Source of the DNA: Bacteroidota bacterium
GTDB lineage: Bacteria; Bacteroidota; Ignavibacteria; Kryptoniales; JAKASW01
DNA length: 64,000 nucleotides
Assembly: GCA_021825585.1 (NCBI GenBank)
Contig: JAKAGT010000006.1
Coordinates: 1-64,000, forward strand
Direction: 5' to 3'
The position numbers and the translations under genes were made by a program. Positions 46,666-55,972 of the stretch are shown piece after piece (position 1 is the first letter of the stretch; each line of letters begins with the position of its first letter). Under the pieces are notes generated by a model. The model ran no database searches, had not been told where the DNA came from, and worked only from the letters and a program-made list of their open reading frames with translations.

Positions 46666-47217
46666 GTCTTCAGCCATTATGAATATCAGATCGAACGAGA
46701 CGATCGCGAAAAGAAATACGGGAAAGTACTACTACTCAATCAAAATTATGAGCCACTGACCATCTGCAGCTGGAAGAAAGCGGTGATCCTGCTTTACCTG
46801 GGGAAAGCAGAACTAATAGAACGATACGACGGCATGATCCTGCACTCCGTGTCGACGAGTCTGCCGATGCCGAGCATCGTCAGGCTTTCAGTGTTCTACA
46901 GGGTTCCACACAAGCGGGTGATTCTTACCAGGAAGAACATATTACGCCGGGACAGCAACAGGTGTCAGTACTGCGGCCGCGGAGATCTTCCGCTTACCGT
47001 CGATCACGTCATTCCGAAAACACGGGGCGGCGAAGAAACCTGGGAGAACCTAGTCTGTGCCTGCATGAAGTGCAACAACAAGAAGGGAGACCGGACTCCC
47101 GAAGAAGCGGGGCTGAAGTTGCTCACTGTTCCGCGCAGACCGAGCCATGTGGCGTTCATTCGTCATTTTGTCGGAAGAATTGACGAGAAATGGAAGCCGT
47201 ACCTTTTTATGAAGTAG
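46666..47217 (+). CDS. HNH endonuclease (start codon unclear)
   Basis: The domain KNILRRDSNRCQYCGRGD, LTVDHVIPKTRGGEETWENL and CACMKCNNKKGDRTPEEA is a complete HNH nuclease with two CxxC zinc pairs and the His-containing catalytic site. Upstream in the same frame, HYEYQIERDDREKKYGKVLL then NQNYEPLTICSW looks like real family sequence, so the gene begins well before GTG 46783. Yet no ATG, GTG or TTG occurs in frame after the stop at 46648. A strong Shine-Dalgarno (AAGGAGGTG, 46652-46660) points to about 46666, a GTC codon. Relatives are common phage-like or stand-alone HNH proteins of unknown role; DNA target unknown. Confidence 0.8.
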   Translation, partial: VFSHYEYQIERDDREKKYGKVLLLNQNYEPLTICSWKKAVILLYLGKAELIERYDGMILHSVSTSLPMPSIVRLSVFYRVPHKRVILTRKNILRRDSNRCQYCGRGDLPLTVDHVIPKTRGGEETWENLVCACMKCNNKKGDRTPEEAGLKLLTVPRRPSHVAFIRHFVGRIDEKWKPYLFMK

Positions 47218-47242
47218 AAATATTTCGTAAATTGGACGCACA

Positions 47243-48229
47243 ATGCCGAAAAAGAAGATTATCCTCAGCGGGATGCGTCCAACCGGTAAACTTCATCTTG
47301 GCCACTGGGCCGGTGCACTTGAGAACTGGGTTGCGCTCCAGAACGACGGCGGTTATTCCAACTACCATATTATCGCCGATTACCATGCCCTGACGACGAA
47401 ACTGGACACGTCGCACATCTATGAGTATTCTATCAATATGCTTCTCGACTGGCTCGCGGCGGGGGTCGATCCGGCTCACAGTCCGGTGTTCCGCCAGTCA
47501 CAGGTAAAAGAGCATGCTGAACTTCATCTGATTTTCTCCATGTTGATTACAAAATCACGGCTGGAGAGGAATCCAACATTGAAGGAACAGGTTCGAGATC
47601 TGGACCTCGGTCCGATCAGCTACGGCTACCTTGGCTACCCGGTTCTTCAGGCCGGCGACATACTTCTGTACAAAGGAGAAGTCGTACCGGTCGGAGAAGA
47701 CCAGCTGCCGCACATCGAAATAACTCGTGAGATCGCCCGTGATTTCAACCGGCAATACGGGAATGTCTTCCCGGAGCCTGAAGGGAAGCTGACGCAGTTT
47801 TCCAGACTCCCCGGACTGGACGGAAGGCGAATGAGTAAGTCTCTGGGCAATACGATATTCCTTTCCGACCCCGCCGAGGAAGTCACGAAAAAAATGAAAA
47901 AGGCCGTGACGGATCCGCAGAAGCTCCGAAAGGGCGACCCCGGCAGACCTGACGTTTGCCTCGTGTTTACTTATCACAAGAAGTTTAATCTTTCCGAGGA
48001 AGAGGAGATCAGACGCGGGTGCGAAAGCGGGCAACTTGGATGCGTCGACTGCAAACTCCGGGCGGCGGAGAGATTGAACCGTTTCCTCAATCCCCTCAGA
48101 GAACGCCGCAGGCAATATGAGAACGCACCGGAGGAAGTGGAAAAAATCCTTAAGAATGGCGAAGCACAGGCCAGGGAAGTTGCCCGAAAAACGATGCAAG
48201 ACGTTCACCAAGCCATGAAAATGGGATGA
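47243..48229 (+). CDS. trpS: tryptophanyl-tRNA synthetase
   Basis: Class I aminoacyl-tRNA synthetase that charges tRNA-Trp. 328 residues: SGMRPTGKLHLGHWAGALEN carries the HIGH-type motif near residue 18, and DGRRMSKSLGNTIFLSD the KMSKS motif near residue 195. YPVLQAGDILLYKGEVVPVG and GEDQLPHIEITREIARDFN are TrpRS features. It starts 25 bases after the HNH gene and overlaps scpA (ATGA). Confidence 0.96.
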   Translation: MPKKKIILSGMRPTGKLHLGHWAGALENWVALQNDGGYSNYHIIADYHALTTKLDTSHIYEYSINMLLDWLAAGVDPAHSPVFRQSQVKEHAELHLIFSMLITKSRLERNPTLKEQVRDLDLGPISYGYLGYPVLQAGDILLYKGEVVPVGEDQLPHIEITREIARDFNRQYGNVFPEPEGKLTQFSRLPGLDGRRMSKSLGNTIFLSDPAEEVTKKMKKAVTDPQKLRKGDPGRPDVCLVFTYHKKFNLSEEEEIRRGCESGQLGCVDCKLRAAERLNRFLNPLRERRRQYENAPEEVEKILKNGEAQAREVARKTMQDVHQAMKMG

Positions 48230-48975
48230 CCTACAGAGTAAAGCTAGATGATTTCGAGGGTCCGCTGGATCTCCTGCTGTTCTTCATCAAGCGGGATCAG
48301 CTGGACATATATGACATTCCGATCGCGAGGATAACACGGGAGTTTCTCGACTACGTTCATTACATGCAGATGCTGGATCTCGAGATCGCAGGTGACTTCA
48401 TCGTGATGGCGGCGACGCTGATGCAGATAAAGGTACGCATGCTCCTTCCACACGAGGAAGGGATCGACGATCTCATCGAAGAAGACCCCCGCAAGGGTCT
48501 GGCCGACAGGCTTGCCGAATATGCCCGTTTCAAGGAGGCCGCCCACAATTTCGCTTACCTCGAAGAAGAGGGGGGAAAGCTTCACTACCGGACCTTCTTC
48601 AAACAGGACGAGAGACAATATGTGTCGCCGGAAGACGACGACCTCAAGGATATGACGCTGATCGATCTCATAACTGCTTTCAAGCGGGCGATGGACCGGC
48701 TGGAAGCTACGCCGTATCACAACATCCAAAGACTGAACGTAACAATCGAAGAACAAATTGAATATCTTCTCGATTCGCTTAATGAGAAGTCTGCCCTTCA
48801 CTTCGTTGAGCTGGCTGCACAGATTCACGAACGGATTAGGCTTGTCGTAACTTTTATTGCGCTTCTTGAACTGATAAAGCGGAACGTTTTAAGAGTTCAA
48901 ACGAGCGGTGGGTTCAACGATTTTATAATATCGAAATATGAGGCGCTAGAAGATATTAATGTCTTACCTTCCTGA
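48226..48975 (+). CDS. scpA: segregation and condensation protein A
   Basis: ScpA is the kleisin subunit of the SMC-ScpAB condensin that folds and segregates the chromosome. 249 residues: VKLDDFEGPLDLLLFFIKRD at the start (SMC-binding), IADFIVMAATLMQIKVRMLL-type helices near residue 60, and a C-terminal winged helix ending VTFIALLELIKRNVLRVQTS. It overlaps the trpS stop by 4 bases and the scpB start by 17. Confidence 0.94.
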   Translation: MTYRVKLDDFEGPLDLLLFFIKRDQLDIYDIPIARITREFLDYVHYMQMLDLEIAGDFIVMAATLMQIKVRMLLPHEEGIDDLIEEDPRKGLADRLAEYARFKEAAHNFAYLEEEGGKLHYRTFFKQDERQYVSPEDDDLKDMTLIDLITAFKRAMDRLEATPYHNIQRLNVTIEEQIEYLLDSLNEKSALHFVELAAQIHERIRLVVTFIALLELIKRNVLRVQTSGGFNDFIISKYEALEDINVLPS

Positions 48976-50482
48976 CGAAGAAGAGAATTTGGAAAATAGA
49001 AGTAATCATCCGGACGGCGAGGAGAACCGGCGCAGCCGCGAGGCAACCGACAATGACTCTGCCGCTGACCGGGAAAACGTGCCTGCGTCCACCGATGAAG
49101 TCGAGTTTCCCGAATCCACGCCCGATGGCAGTGAAGAACGGACAGCTTCCAGCATGCAGGAACCCGAATCCGAACTGACGCCGGCTCCGGGTTCGGATGA
49201 TTCATCGAACCCTGCAGCCGAAGATGAAACCGATGGCGCGCAGAACTCGGACGAGACGACTTTGCGTTCGGAATCGATAAGGGATGAGGTAGAAGAAGTC
49301 GGCGATCTGAGATCTGATGAGGAGGTGGTTGAACCTTCTCAACCGAATCAACAGGATGAAGCGCCATTAGTAGTTGAAGAGGAAATGCCGTTGCAGGCCG
49401 ATTCGGCTGAGCCGGGCAGCCTATTGATCGAAGAAGATGGCGCCGTGGCCGATAAAGGGGACTCGACCGACGAGCTCTCGCGACCCGAAGAGCCGCATTC
49501 AACGCCGTCCAAACGCGAAGCCGGTGCAGAGCCGGGTTCCATGATTGAAGCGTCATACGAGCCGACGGAGGAATTCGATGTGCGTGCCTTCGATGGTGGA
49601 GAGCCCACCGAGCCTTTGCATGTCGAGGGTGAGGGACAGGCACCGCTTTCCGGGCATGAGCCGGCAGCCAGGCCGGATTTACCTGAAGAGAGCGTCCCGG
49701 AATTGCCTGAAGAGACAGAGTCAGAGCGGGAAAAAGCCGAACTCGTCGACAATACACTCGACGGCATAGCCGAGATCGTTAAGTCCGACGAGGAGGCAGA
49801 GGGCAGGGAAGCTGAGGTTCGGGAAGAGGCTGTGGACGAGCTGGCACATATTATTGAAGCTATAATCTTTGCATCCGACGAGCCTCTCACGGCGAACACG
49901 ATAAAATCGGTGCTTGATGCTTCTCGTACCTTCGGGCGTCTGAATCTTGACATGATATCCGATCGGGTGAACGCGCTGAATAATAAGTATGAATCCGACG
50001 GAAGCGGTTTCCGGATAGTAGAAATCGCCAACGGTTACCAGTTCGCTACTCGCAAGGAGATGGCCCAGTGGGTATCCAATCTCTTCAAGGAACGCTCGAA
50101 GCGCAAGTTGTCCACGTCGGCGCTGGAGTCTCTCGCAATCATTGCCTATAAACAGCCTATAACTAAGCCTGAGATCGAATCCATCCGCGGGGTCAACGTC
50201 GACTACGTGCTCCACAACCTGCTGGAAAAGGAACTCGTGACGGTTGTCGGCCGCGCCGATACTGTCGGCAGACCGCTCCTATACGGCACGACGCAGAAGT
50301 TTCTGAAGATATTTGTGCTGAAGAGTCTCGACGACCTGCCGAAACTCCGTGAGATCGACGAGATTATAAAGGAGATAAAGAGCAAAGGCGCCGAGGAATC
50401 GATCCAGCTGGAGATTACAGCGTTGGGGGACCAGGCCCAGGCGGAAGAAAAGGCCGAATCACAACAGAAGGCCGGAGACTGA
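48959..50482 (+). CDS. scpB: segregation and condensation protein B with a ~290-residue acidic N-terminal extension
   Basis: ScpB pairs with ScpA and SMC. The conserved two-winged-helix core is residues 295-480: LAHIIEAIIFASDEPLTANT, ANGYQFATRKEMAQWV, LSTSALESLAIIAYKQPITK and GRADTVGRPLLYGTTQKF. That is ordinary ScpB length. Before it lie about 290 residues dominated by Glu, Asp, Ser and Pro (for example EEVGDLRSDEEVVEPSQPNQ), with no predicted fold, plus a short acidic C-terminal tail. Such a tail is not part of canonical ScpB (about 200 residues). ATG 48959 overlaps scpA and the whole extension is in one open frame, so it is probably translated. Confidence 0.9.
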   Translation: MSYLPDEEENLENRSNHPDGEENRRSREATDNDSAADRENVPASTDEVEFPESTPDGSEERTASSMQEPESELTPAPGSDDSSNPAAEDETDGAQNSDETTLRSESIRDEVEEVGDLRSDEEVVEPSQPNQQDEAPLVVEEEMPLQADSAEPGSLLIEEDGAVADKGDSTDELSRPEEPHSTPSKREAGAEPGSMIEASYEPTEEFDVRAFDGGEPTEPLHVEGEGQAPLSGHEPAARPDLPEESVPELPEETESEREKAELVDNTLDGIAEIVKSDEEAEGREAEVREEAVDELAHIIEAIIFASDEPLTANTIKSVLDASRTFGRLNLDMISDRVNALNNKYESDGSGFRIVEIANGYQFATRKEMAQWVSNLFKERSKRKLSTSALESLAIIAYKQPITKPEIESIRGVNVDYVLHNLLEKELVTVVGRADTVGRPLLYGTTQKFLKIFVLKSLDDLPKLREIDEIIKEIKSKGAEESIQLEITALGDQAQAEEKAESQQKAGD

Positions 50483-50483
50483 T

Positions 50484-51245
50484 TTGAAGATGGCGCAAAC
50501 AGGTGAAAATTTGGGAAACTCCCTCGTTCGAATAAATAAGTATCTTTCCTCCTCCGGCGTTACCTCCCGGCGAAAAGCGGATGAGATGGTGAAATCCGGC
50601 AGGGTGAAGGTGAACGGCATCGTGGTCAAAGAACTCGGGACCAGGATCAATCCGAGCAAAGACAGGGTAGAAGTCGACGGAAAAGGCGTGCGGTCGTCGA
50701 CGCACCTCGTTTACATTCTCTTGAACAAACCGAAGGATGCTGTTACCACATCTCACGACGAGAAGGGAAGAAGAAGCGTATTGGACGTTGTCAAGGTGAG
50801 GGAACGCGTCTATCCGGTTGGGAGGCTCGACCGGAACACAACCGGCGTACTTCTACTGACGAACGACGGTGAGCTTGCAAATCGCCTGATGCACCCAAAG
50901 CACGAGGTCATCAAGGTGTACAAGGCCACTCTGGACAGGCCATTAAAGGAAAGAGAGATGGCGAGGCTGAAAAAAGGGGTCCCGATCGACGGCTCGCTCG
51001 TCGTTCCGAACGAACTCTACGTTTTGCCCGATAGCGAGGGCCTCGAAGTCGGAATTGCAGTCCATGAGGGGAAACACCACCTTGTAAAGAGAATTTTCGA
51101 GTCGATAGAGATTCGGGTCGTCCACCTCGACAGGTACTCGTATGCAGGGTTAACTCATCGCGGCCTTCAGCGCGGCGGTTGGCGGAATCTAACCAAGAGA
51201 GAGATTGCTACGGTACGAAAACTTGTTGATCTCGCTACACCTTGA
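50484..51245 (+). CDS. 23S/16S rRNA pseudouridine synthase, RsuA/RluB family
   Basis: 253 residues from TTG 50484 (GGAG about 8 bases upstream) or ATG 50490. An N-terminal S4 RNA-binding domain (VRINKYLSSSGVTSRRKADE, GRVKVNGIVVKELG) precedes the catalytic domain with YPVGRLDRNTTGVLLLTNDG, whose aspartate is the catalytic residue, KVYKATLDRPL, and EGKHHLVKRIFESI. RluB (23S U2605 in E. coli) is the more likely subfamily than RsuA, judged by general form. It directly follows scpB, a common arrangement. Confidence 0.9.
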   Translation: MKMAQTGENLGNSLVRINKYLSSSGVTSRRKADEMVKSGRVKVNGIVVKELGTRINPSKDRVEVDGKGVRSSTHLVYILLNKPKDAVTTSHDEKGRRSVLDVVKVRERVYPVGRLDRNTTGVLLLTNDGELANRLMHPKHEVIKVYKATLDRPLKEREMARLKKGVPIDGSLVVPNELYVLPDSEGLEVGIAVHEGKHHLVKRIFESIEIRVVHLDRYSYAGLTHRGLQRGGWRNLTKREIATVRKLVDLATP

Positions 51246-51408
51246 GAAGGTTAAGCACCCAATTGTGGCTGCTCCAGAAGAGCGCTGATGCAGCGGCTTT
51301 CCAAGTCTCAATACAATCGACATTAATGGAGCATCCTCTGTTTCGGATATTTGTTGCCGGTATTCGGCACGAACCCGGTTTCGCCCGCCTTCACGCTCTC
51401 ACAGCAGG
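51246..51408. other. gap between the pseudouridine synthase and rsmG
   Basis: This 163-base gap shows no gene or clear terminator. It presumably holds the promoter for rsmG, but no box is convincing by eye. Confidence 0.2.
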
Positions 51409-52131
51409 ATGAAAGACATCTCCTGGTTTGTTTCAGTCTGTTCGAGAAATGGGCTCCCTGTCAGCGAGGACCAGGCCGCGAAGTTAGAAGCGTACAGGTT
51501 GCTCCTCGTCGACCGGAACAGAAGGGTAAATCTCATTTCAAGAAAAGACGAAGAGAATTTCTATCCCAAGCAGGTGATGAATTGCGTCTCCTTCCTTTTC
51601 AAAACAAGTCTGAAGCGAGGGGCTAGAATACTCGATCTCGGTACAGGCGGCGGTCTGCCTGGGATACCGATAAAGATCCTCAGCCCGGACGTGGACATGT
51701 GCTTATTGGATTCCATTGCGAAAAAAACCGCGGCAGTTTTGTCCATATCGAACGAGCTGAACCTGGCCAAAGTGGAGGTGGTCACGGGGAGAGCCGAGGA
51801 ACTCGCAAAAACACATGAATTTGAGGGGAAGTTTGATTATGTTATTAGCCGTGCGGCAGGTAAACTGGACGAATTGGCCAAGTGGTCGCGCGGATTTCTA
51901 AAGGGAGAGGAACCCCATATCGGCGACATGATTCCGGTCGGGACGCTGATCGTATTGAAAGGCGGCGACCTCGTTGAAGAATTAAAGCACGCCAGGAATC
52001 TGAAGTTTGTCAAATCAATTACTGTAGATGAAATCTCCTTTGAGGGGATGGATGAATTGGATAACAAGGAAAAGAAATTGGTGTTGGTAAATTATAGAAA
52101 CGCTTATGCATCGGCCGGGAGGACAAATTGA
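51409..52131 (+). CDS. rsmG: 16S rRNA (guanine-N7) methyltransferase RsmG
   Basis: RsmG methylates G527 of 16S rRNA (E. coli numbering). 240 residues with the SAM-binding block [20 protein letters not shown] near residue 73, [20 protein letters not shown]-type N-terminal segment, [15 protein letters not shown] and [15 protein letters not shown]. It overlaps the lysS TTG start (TTGA). Start ATG 51409 lacks a strong Shine-Dalgarno. A short extra helix [20 protein letters not shown] near residue 175 is the usual C-terminal strand region. Confidence 0.92.
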   Translation: MKDISWFVSVCSRNGLPVSEDQAAKLEAYRLLLVDRNRRVNLISRKDEENFYPKQVMNCVSFLFKTSLKRGARILDLGTGGGLPGIPIKILSPDVDMCLLDSIAKKTAAVLSISNELNLAKVEVVTGRAEELAKTHEFEGKFDYVISRAAGKLDELAKWSRGFLKGEEPHIGDMIPVGTLIVLKGGDLVEELKHARNLKFVKSITVDEISFEGMDELDNKEKKLVLVNYRNAYASAGRTN

Positions 52132-53642
52132 ACGAGCACGAAGAGTATCTTCAGGAACAAAACGATCTTACCAAGAGAAGACTTGAAGAGCTCGAGGAAC
52201 TGAAAGCAAAGGGTGCCAATCCCTACGCATACGGTTTCGAAGTCGACCGATACTCTTCTGACATCGTGAAATCATTCAAGGACGACTCGCCCGCCGAGGA
52301 GGTCTCGGTAGCTGGGAGAATCATGTCTGTCAGGAGGATGGGTAAAGCTTCATTTTGCCATTTGCAGGACTCGAAGGGGCGGATCCAGGTCTACCTGAAG
52401 CGTGATGATCTTGGCGAAGTATACGACATGTTCAAATTGATGGACATAGGGGACTTCATCGGAGTGAACGGTTTTGTTTTCCGGACGAGAACCGGGGAAG
52501 TGTCAATTCATACGAAACGCCTGGAGCTGCTGACAAAGTCTGTCCGCCCGCTTCCGATTGTGAAGGAGAAGACGGACGAGCAGGGCAACAAAACCATCTA
52601 CGACCCATTTTCAGACAAGGAACTCAGGTATCGTCAGCGATACGTTGACCTTGTGGTAAACCCGGAAGTGCGGAGTGCGTTCGAAAAGAGAGCAAGAGTG
52701 GTGAGCACGGTGCGCAGGTTCCTGGACGAAAAAGGTTACCTGGAAGTTGAAACTCCGGTTCTCCAGCCGCTTTATGGCGGTGCGTCCGCGAGGCCTTTTG
52801 TGACCCACCATAATGCGCTCGACGTTGACCTTTATCTCCGCATATCAGATGAGCTTTATCTCAAGAGGCTGATCGTCGGCGGATTCGAAGGGGTCTACGA
52901 AATCGGGAAAGATTTTCGGAACGAAGGCATGGACAAGTCGCATAACCCTGAATTCAGCATGCTGGAGCTGTATGTCGCTTTCAAAGACTATAACTGGATG
53001 ATGAATCTTGTCGAGGAGCTCGTCCATTCCGTGTCCATGAACGTTACCGGGAGTCCGAAGGTGAAGGCAGGTGACAACGAGATCGATTTCACGCCACCCT
53101 GGAAGAGGATTACAATGCTGGACTCGATTACGGAAGCCGCAGGCGAGGATCTGGCGGGCAAAAGTGAGGTTGAACTTGCCGCACTTGCGAAGAAACATCA
53201 CGTTGAAGTCGATCCTTCGATGGGATACGGGAAAATCATCGACGCCCTTTTTTCTGAGCTTGTCGAACCTAATCTCATCCAGCCAACATTCATCACGGAC
53301 TACCCCGTTGAAATGTCGCCGTTGGCGAAGCGGCACCGGTCCAAGCTGGGATTAGTCGAAAGGTTCGAGCTGATATGCAACGGGCATGAACTCGCAAACG
53401 CGTTCAGCGAACTAAACGACCCGTTGGACCAGCGCTCACGTTTCGAAGACCAGGCCCGGCTTCGGGCCCGCGGTGACGAAGAGGCTATGGTAATCGACGA
53501 AGATTTCCTGCGCGCGCTGGAATATGGCATGCCTCCCACCGCCGGCCTTGGAATCGGGATAGACAGACTCACGATGATCATGGCAAATCAGCCGTCTATT
53601 CGCGACGTAATATTCTTTCCACAAATGAAACCTGAGAAATAA
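52128..53642 (+). CDS. lysS: lysyl-tRNA synthetase (class II)
   Basis: Charges tRNA-Lys. 504 residues: an N-terminal OB-fold anticodon domain ([31 protein letters not shown]) and the class II core with motif 2 in [20 protein letters not shown] and motif 3 in [22 protein letters not shown] 52128 is supported by GGGAGGA just upstream and by overlap with the rsmG stop. It lies 18 bases before the GH57 gene. Confidence 0.97.
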   Translation: MNEHEEYLQEQNDLTKRRLEELEELKAKGANPYAYGFEVDRYSSDIVKSFKDDSPAEEVSVAGRIMSVRRMGKASFCHLQDSKGRIQVYLKRDDLGEVYDMFKLMDIGDFIGVNGFVFRTRTGEVSIHTKRLELLTKSVRPLPIVKEKTDEQGNKTIYDPFSDKELRYRQRYVDLVVNPEVRSAFEKRARVVSTVRRFLDEKGYLEVETPVLQPLYGGASARPFVTHHNALDVDLYLRISDELYLKRLIVGGFEGVYEIGKDFRNEGMDKSHNPEFSMLELYVAFKDYNWMMNLVEELVHSVSMNVTGSPKVKAGDNEIDFTPPWKRITMLDSITEAAGEDLAGKSEVELAALAKKHHVEVDPSMGYGKIIDALFSELVEPNLIQPTFITDYPVEMSPLAKRHRSKLGLVERFELICNGHELANAFSELNDPLDQRSRFEDQARLRARGDEEAMVIDEDFLRALEYGMPPTAGLGIGIDRLTMIMANQPSIRDVIFFPQMKPEK

Positions 53643-53660
53643 CAGAGCACGAGACTTCGG

Positions 53661-55781
53661 ATGAAAACTATCAATCTTGTTCTCGGCATTCACAATCATC
53701 AACCCATCGGCAATTTCGACCATGTCCTGGAGGATGGTTATCAGAAGGCTTACAAGCCGTTTCTGGATATCCTCGGCAAGTTTCCGAAAGTAAAAGTCTC
53801 CCAGCACTACACGGGATTTTTACTCGAGTGGCTGAAGGAAAACCATCACGAGATATTCACCCAGCTGGGCAAGCTTGTCAAGTCAGGCCAGGTCGACTTG
53901 ATGACCGGCGGGTTCTACGAGCCGATTCTCGCAGTTATACCCGACAAGGACAAGCTTGGACAGATACGGAAGCTGAGCAGCTATCTCGAGAAGAGCTTCG
54001 GACAGACTCCCACCGGCATGTGGCTGGCCGAGCGCGTCTGGGAGCAGCATATTGTGAAGCCAATCGCGGATTCCGGGGTCAAGTGGGTGGTAATCGATGA
54101 CACGCATTTCAAATACGTCGGCTTAAAGGACGAGGACCTTCTCGGCTACTACGTTACCGAAGAACAGGGAAAAACGACCAACATATTCCCGATCAGCAAA
54201 ATGCTGAGGTACACTATCCCGTTCCAGACGGTCGAAAAGACGATCGAATTCCTGCGCTCCATTTCTAGTGAAGAGGGAAACAGGATAGCCGTCTATGCCG
54301 ACGACGGCGAGAAGTTCGGCATCTGGCCGAACACATACAAGCATGTCTATGAGGACGGTTGGCTCGAAAGGTTCTTCAGTGCACTCGAGGCCAATTCCGA
54401 CTGGATAAGAATAATCCACTTTTCGGAGGCTTTGGATAAGGTTAAGCCGATCGGGCGGGTCTATCTGCAGAACGCCTCCTATGCCGAGATGCTCCAGTGG
54501 GCACTTCCTCCCGAACTATTTCTCAAGTATGAGGAGTTTGAGAACAGGCTTAAGGGCGCCGGCCTTTTCGATAACTACGAGGAGTTTGTGCGCGGCGGAT
54601 ACTGGAGGAACTTCCTTGCAAAGTATCCCGAGTCCAACAACATCCACAAAAAAATGATAAGGCTCTCCGAGCGTGCTCATTCACTCGAGCACAAGGGAGT
54701 CAAAGTGGACCGAGTCCTCGACAAGGTGTGGGCATCTCAATGCAACGATCCGTACTGGCACGGAATATTCGGCGGGCTTTACCTTCCGAATCTTCGATAT
54801 CCCGTCTACAAGAATTTGATTCAGGCCGAAGTCGAACTTGACAAACTGGAACACAGGCCCAAACTGACGGTGTCACATGAAGACTTCGACAAGGACGGTT
54901 TCGAAGAGGTGCTGGTTGAGTCGAACGTCATCGATGCATATTTCAAACCCGAAGAAGGGGCGGCATTGTTCGAGCTTGACTATAAGCCGGTCCCGTTCAA
55001 CCTCCTGGATATTATTAGCAGGCGGCCCGAGGGTTACCACAAGAGGCTCACCCACCAGGTGAAGCCGGAGTCCGAAGGCGGGGCTATACACAGCATCCAT
55101 GACATGGTCGTATCGAAGGAGTCCGGCCTTGAAAAGCTCCTTAACTACGATTGGTACCGCCGCGCGTCGTTCATCGACCACTTCATCGGCAAATCCACGC
55201 TTGAGGAATTTGCCGCTGCCAAATACGATGAGCTCGGCGATTTTGTGAATCAGCCTTATACCCGGAAAATTCTCCACAGGGGAAACAAGGTCCAGCTTCA
55301 ATTTTCCAGAGAGGGATTCGTGAGCGCCGGAGGAAAGGTGCCCGTTCGCCTTACCAAGGAATTTGAGTTCAAGGCCGGTTCATCGGTAATCGTCAGCAGG
55401 TATCGTCTCCAGAACCTCGGCGATGCGCCGCTTGATGTGGATTTCGGCGTCGAATTCAATTTTGGATTGATGGCCGGGGACGCGTACGACAGGTATTACA
55501 GGATTAACGGCTCGAAACCCGTCGACTCGAGATTAAGAAGCTCCGGCACCACGGAAGGGGTGAGCACCGTGTCTCTTACCGACGAGTGGCAGGGTGTCGA
55601 AGCAAAAGTCGAAGTGGATAGCCCTCAGGTCCTGTGGAGATTCCCCATTGAAACGGTTTCTCTTTCCGAGTCCGGATTCGAGAGGGTGTACCAGAGTTCC
55701 GTCGTCTTCCTGCATTCCAGGTTAAGGCTCGAAAAGGAATACAAAATCAATTTCAAGCACGGCATAGGGAAGATCAGGTAA
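53661..55781 (+). CDS. GH57 glycosyl hydrolase, 4-alpha-glucanotransferase/amylase type
   Basis: This enzyme rearranges or cleaves alpha-1,4-glucans. 706 residues, with the N-terminal GH57 (beta/alpha)7 barrel, LVLGIHNHQPIGNFDHVLED at the start. The catalytic nucleophile is Glu124 in MWLAERVWEQ and the acid Asp214 in YADDGEKFGIWP; both positions match the Thermococcus litoralis 4-alpha-glucanotransferase (Glu123/Asp214), which supports that branch. The C-terminal beta-rich region (about 400-706) resembles its DUF1925/1926 domains. No signal peptide is visible, so a cytoplasmic role on glycogen/maltodextrin, alongside the phosphorylase at 384, is likely. An alpha-amylase is the alternative. 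Confidence 0.9.
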   Translation: MKTINLVLGIHNHQPIGNFDHVLEDGYQKAYKPFLDILGKFPKVKVSQHYTGFLLEWLKENHHEIFTQLGKLVKSGQVDLMTGGFYEPILAVIPDKDKLGQIRKLSSYLEKSFGQTPTGMWLAERVWEQHIVKPIADSGVKWVVIDDTHFKYVGLKDEDLLGYYVTEEQGKTTNIFPISKMLRYTIPFQTVEKTIEFLRSISSEEGNRIAVYADDGEKFGIWPNTYKHVYEDGWLERFFSALEANSDWIRIIHFSEALDKVKPIGRVYLQNASYAEMLQWALPPELFLKYEEFENRLKGAGLFDNYEEFVRGGYWRNFLAKYPESNNIHKKMIRLSERAHSLEHKGVKVDRVLDKVWASQCNDPYWHGIFGGLYLPNLRYPVYKNLIQAEVELDKLEHRPKLTVSHEDFDKDGFEEVLVESNVIDAYFKPEEGAALFELDYKPVPFNLLDIISRRPEGYHKRLTHQVKPESEGGAIHSIHDMVVSKESGLEKLLNYDWYRRASFIDHFIGKSTLEEFAAAKYDELGDFVNQPYTRKILHRGNKVQLQFSREGFVSAGGKVPVRLTKEFEFKAGSSVIVSRYRLQNLGDAPLDVDFGVEFNFGLMAGDAYDRYYRINGSKPVDSRLRSSGTTEGVSTVSLTDEWQGVEAKVEVDSPQVLWRFPIETVSLSESGFERVYQSSVVFLHSRLRLEKEYKINFKHGIGKIR

Positions 55782-55972
55782 GTGCGGCGGACGACCTGTC
55801 CCGTCTTTGCGACGATCTGCTGAGGAGACATGATAGTTCCTCCCTTGTTGACGATGAGAGGTTATTTTAAATTTAAGTGATATGGGATATAGGGCGAGGA
55901 AAATGAATTCAATGAAAGCGATTGGAGAAAGCGCCGGTAATATGGTCGGAGCAATTCTTGAAAGGGAATTAT
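55782..55972. promoter_or_regulatory. gap upstream of the S41 protease gene
   Basis: 191 bases without a supportable gene. TTGACG near 55844 with AATTTA about 16 bases on is a weak promoter candidate. AAAGGGA precedes ATG 55973. Confidence 0.25.

Noticed and set aside
46647-46680. RF2-like programmed +1 frameshift for the HNH gene (ATG, MKRRC, then TGA C)
   Set aside because: A Shine-Dalgarno-like AGGAGG followed by TGT TGA C recalls the prfB site, but the spacing and the slip codon (UGU, not CUU) do not fit; plain initiation near 46666 or a base error is simpler.
48897-49757. 286-residue open frame opposite the scpB extension
   Set aside because: It is Arg/Pro/His-rich without a domain and mirrors the acidic repeat-like coding of scpB; long antisense frames are expected opposite Glu/Asp-rich genes.
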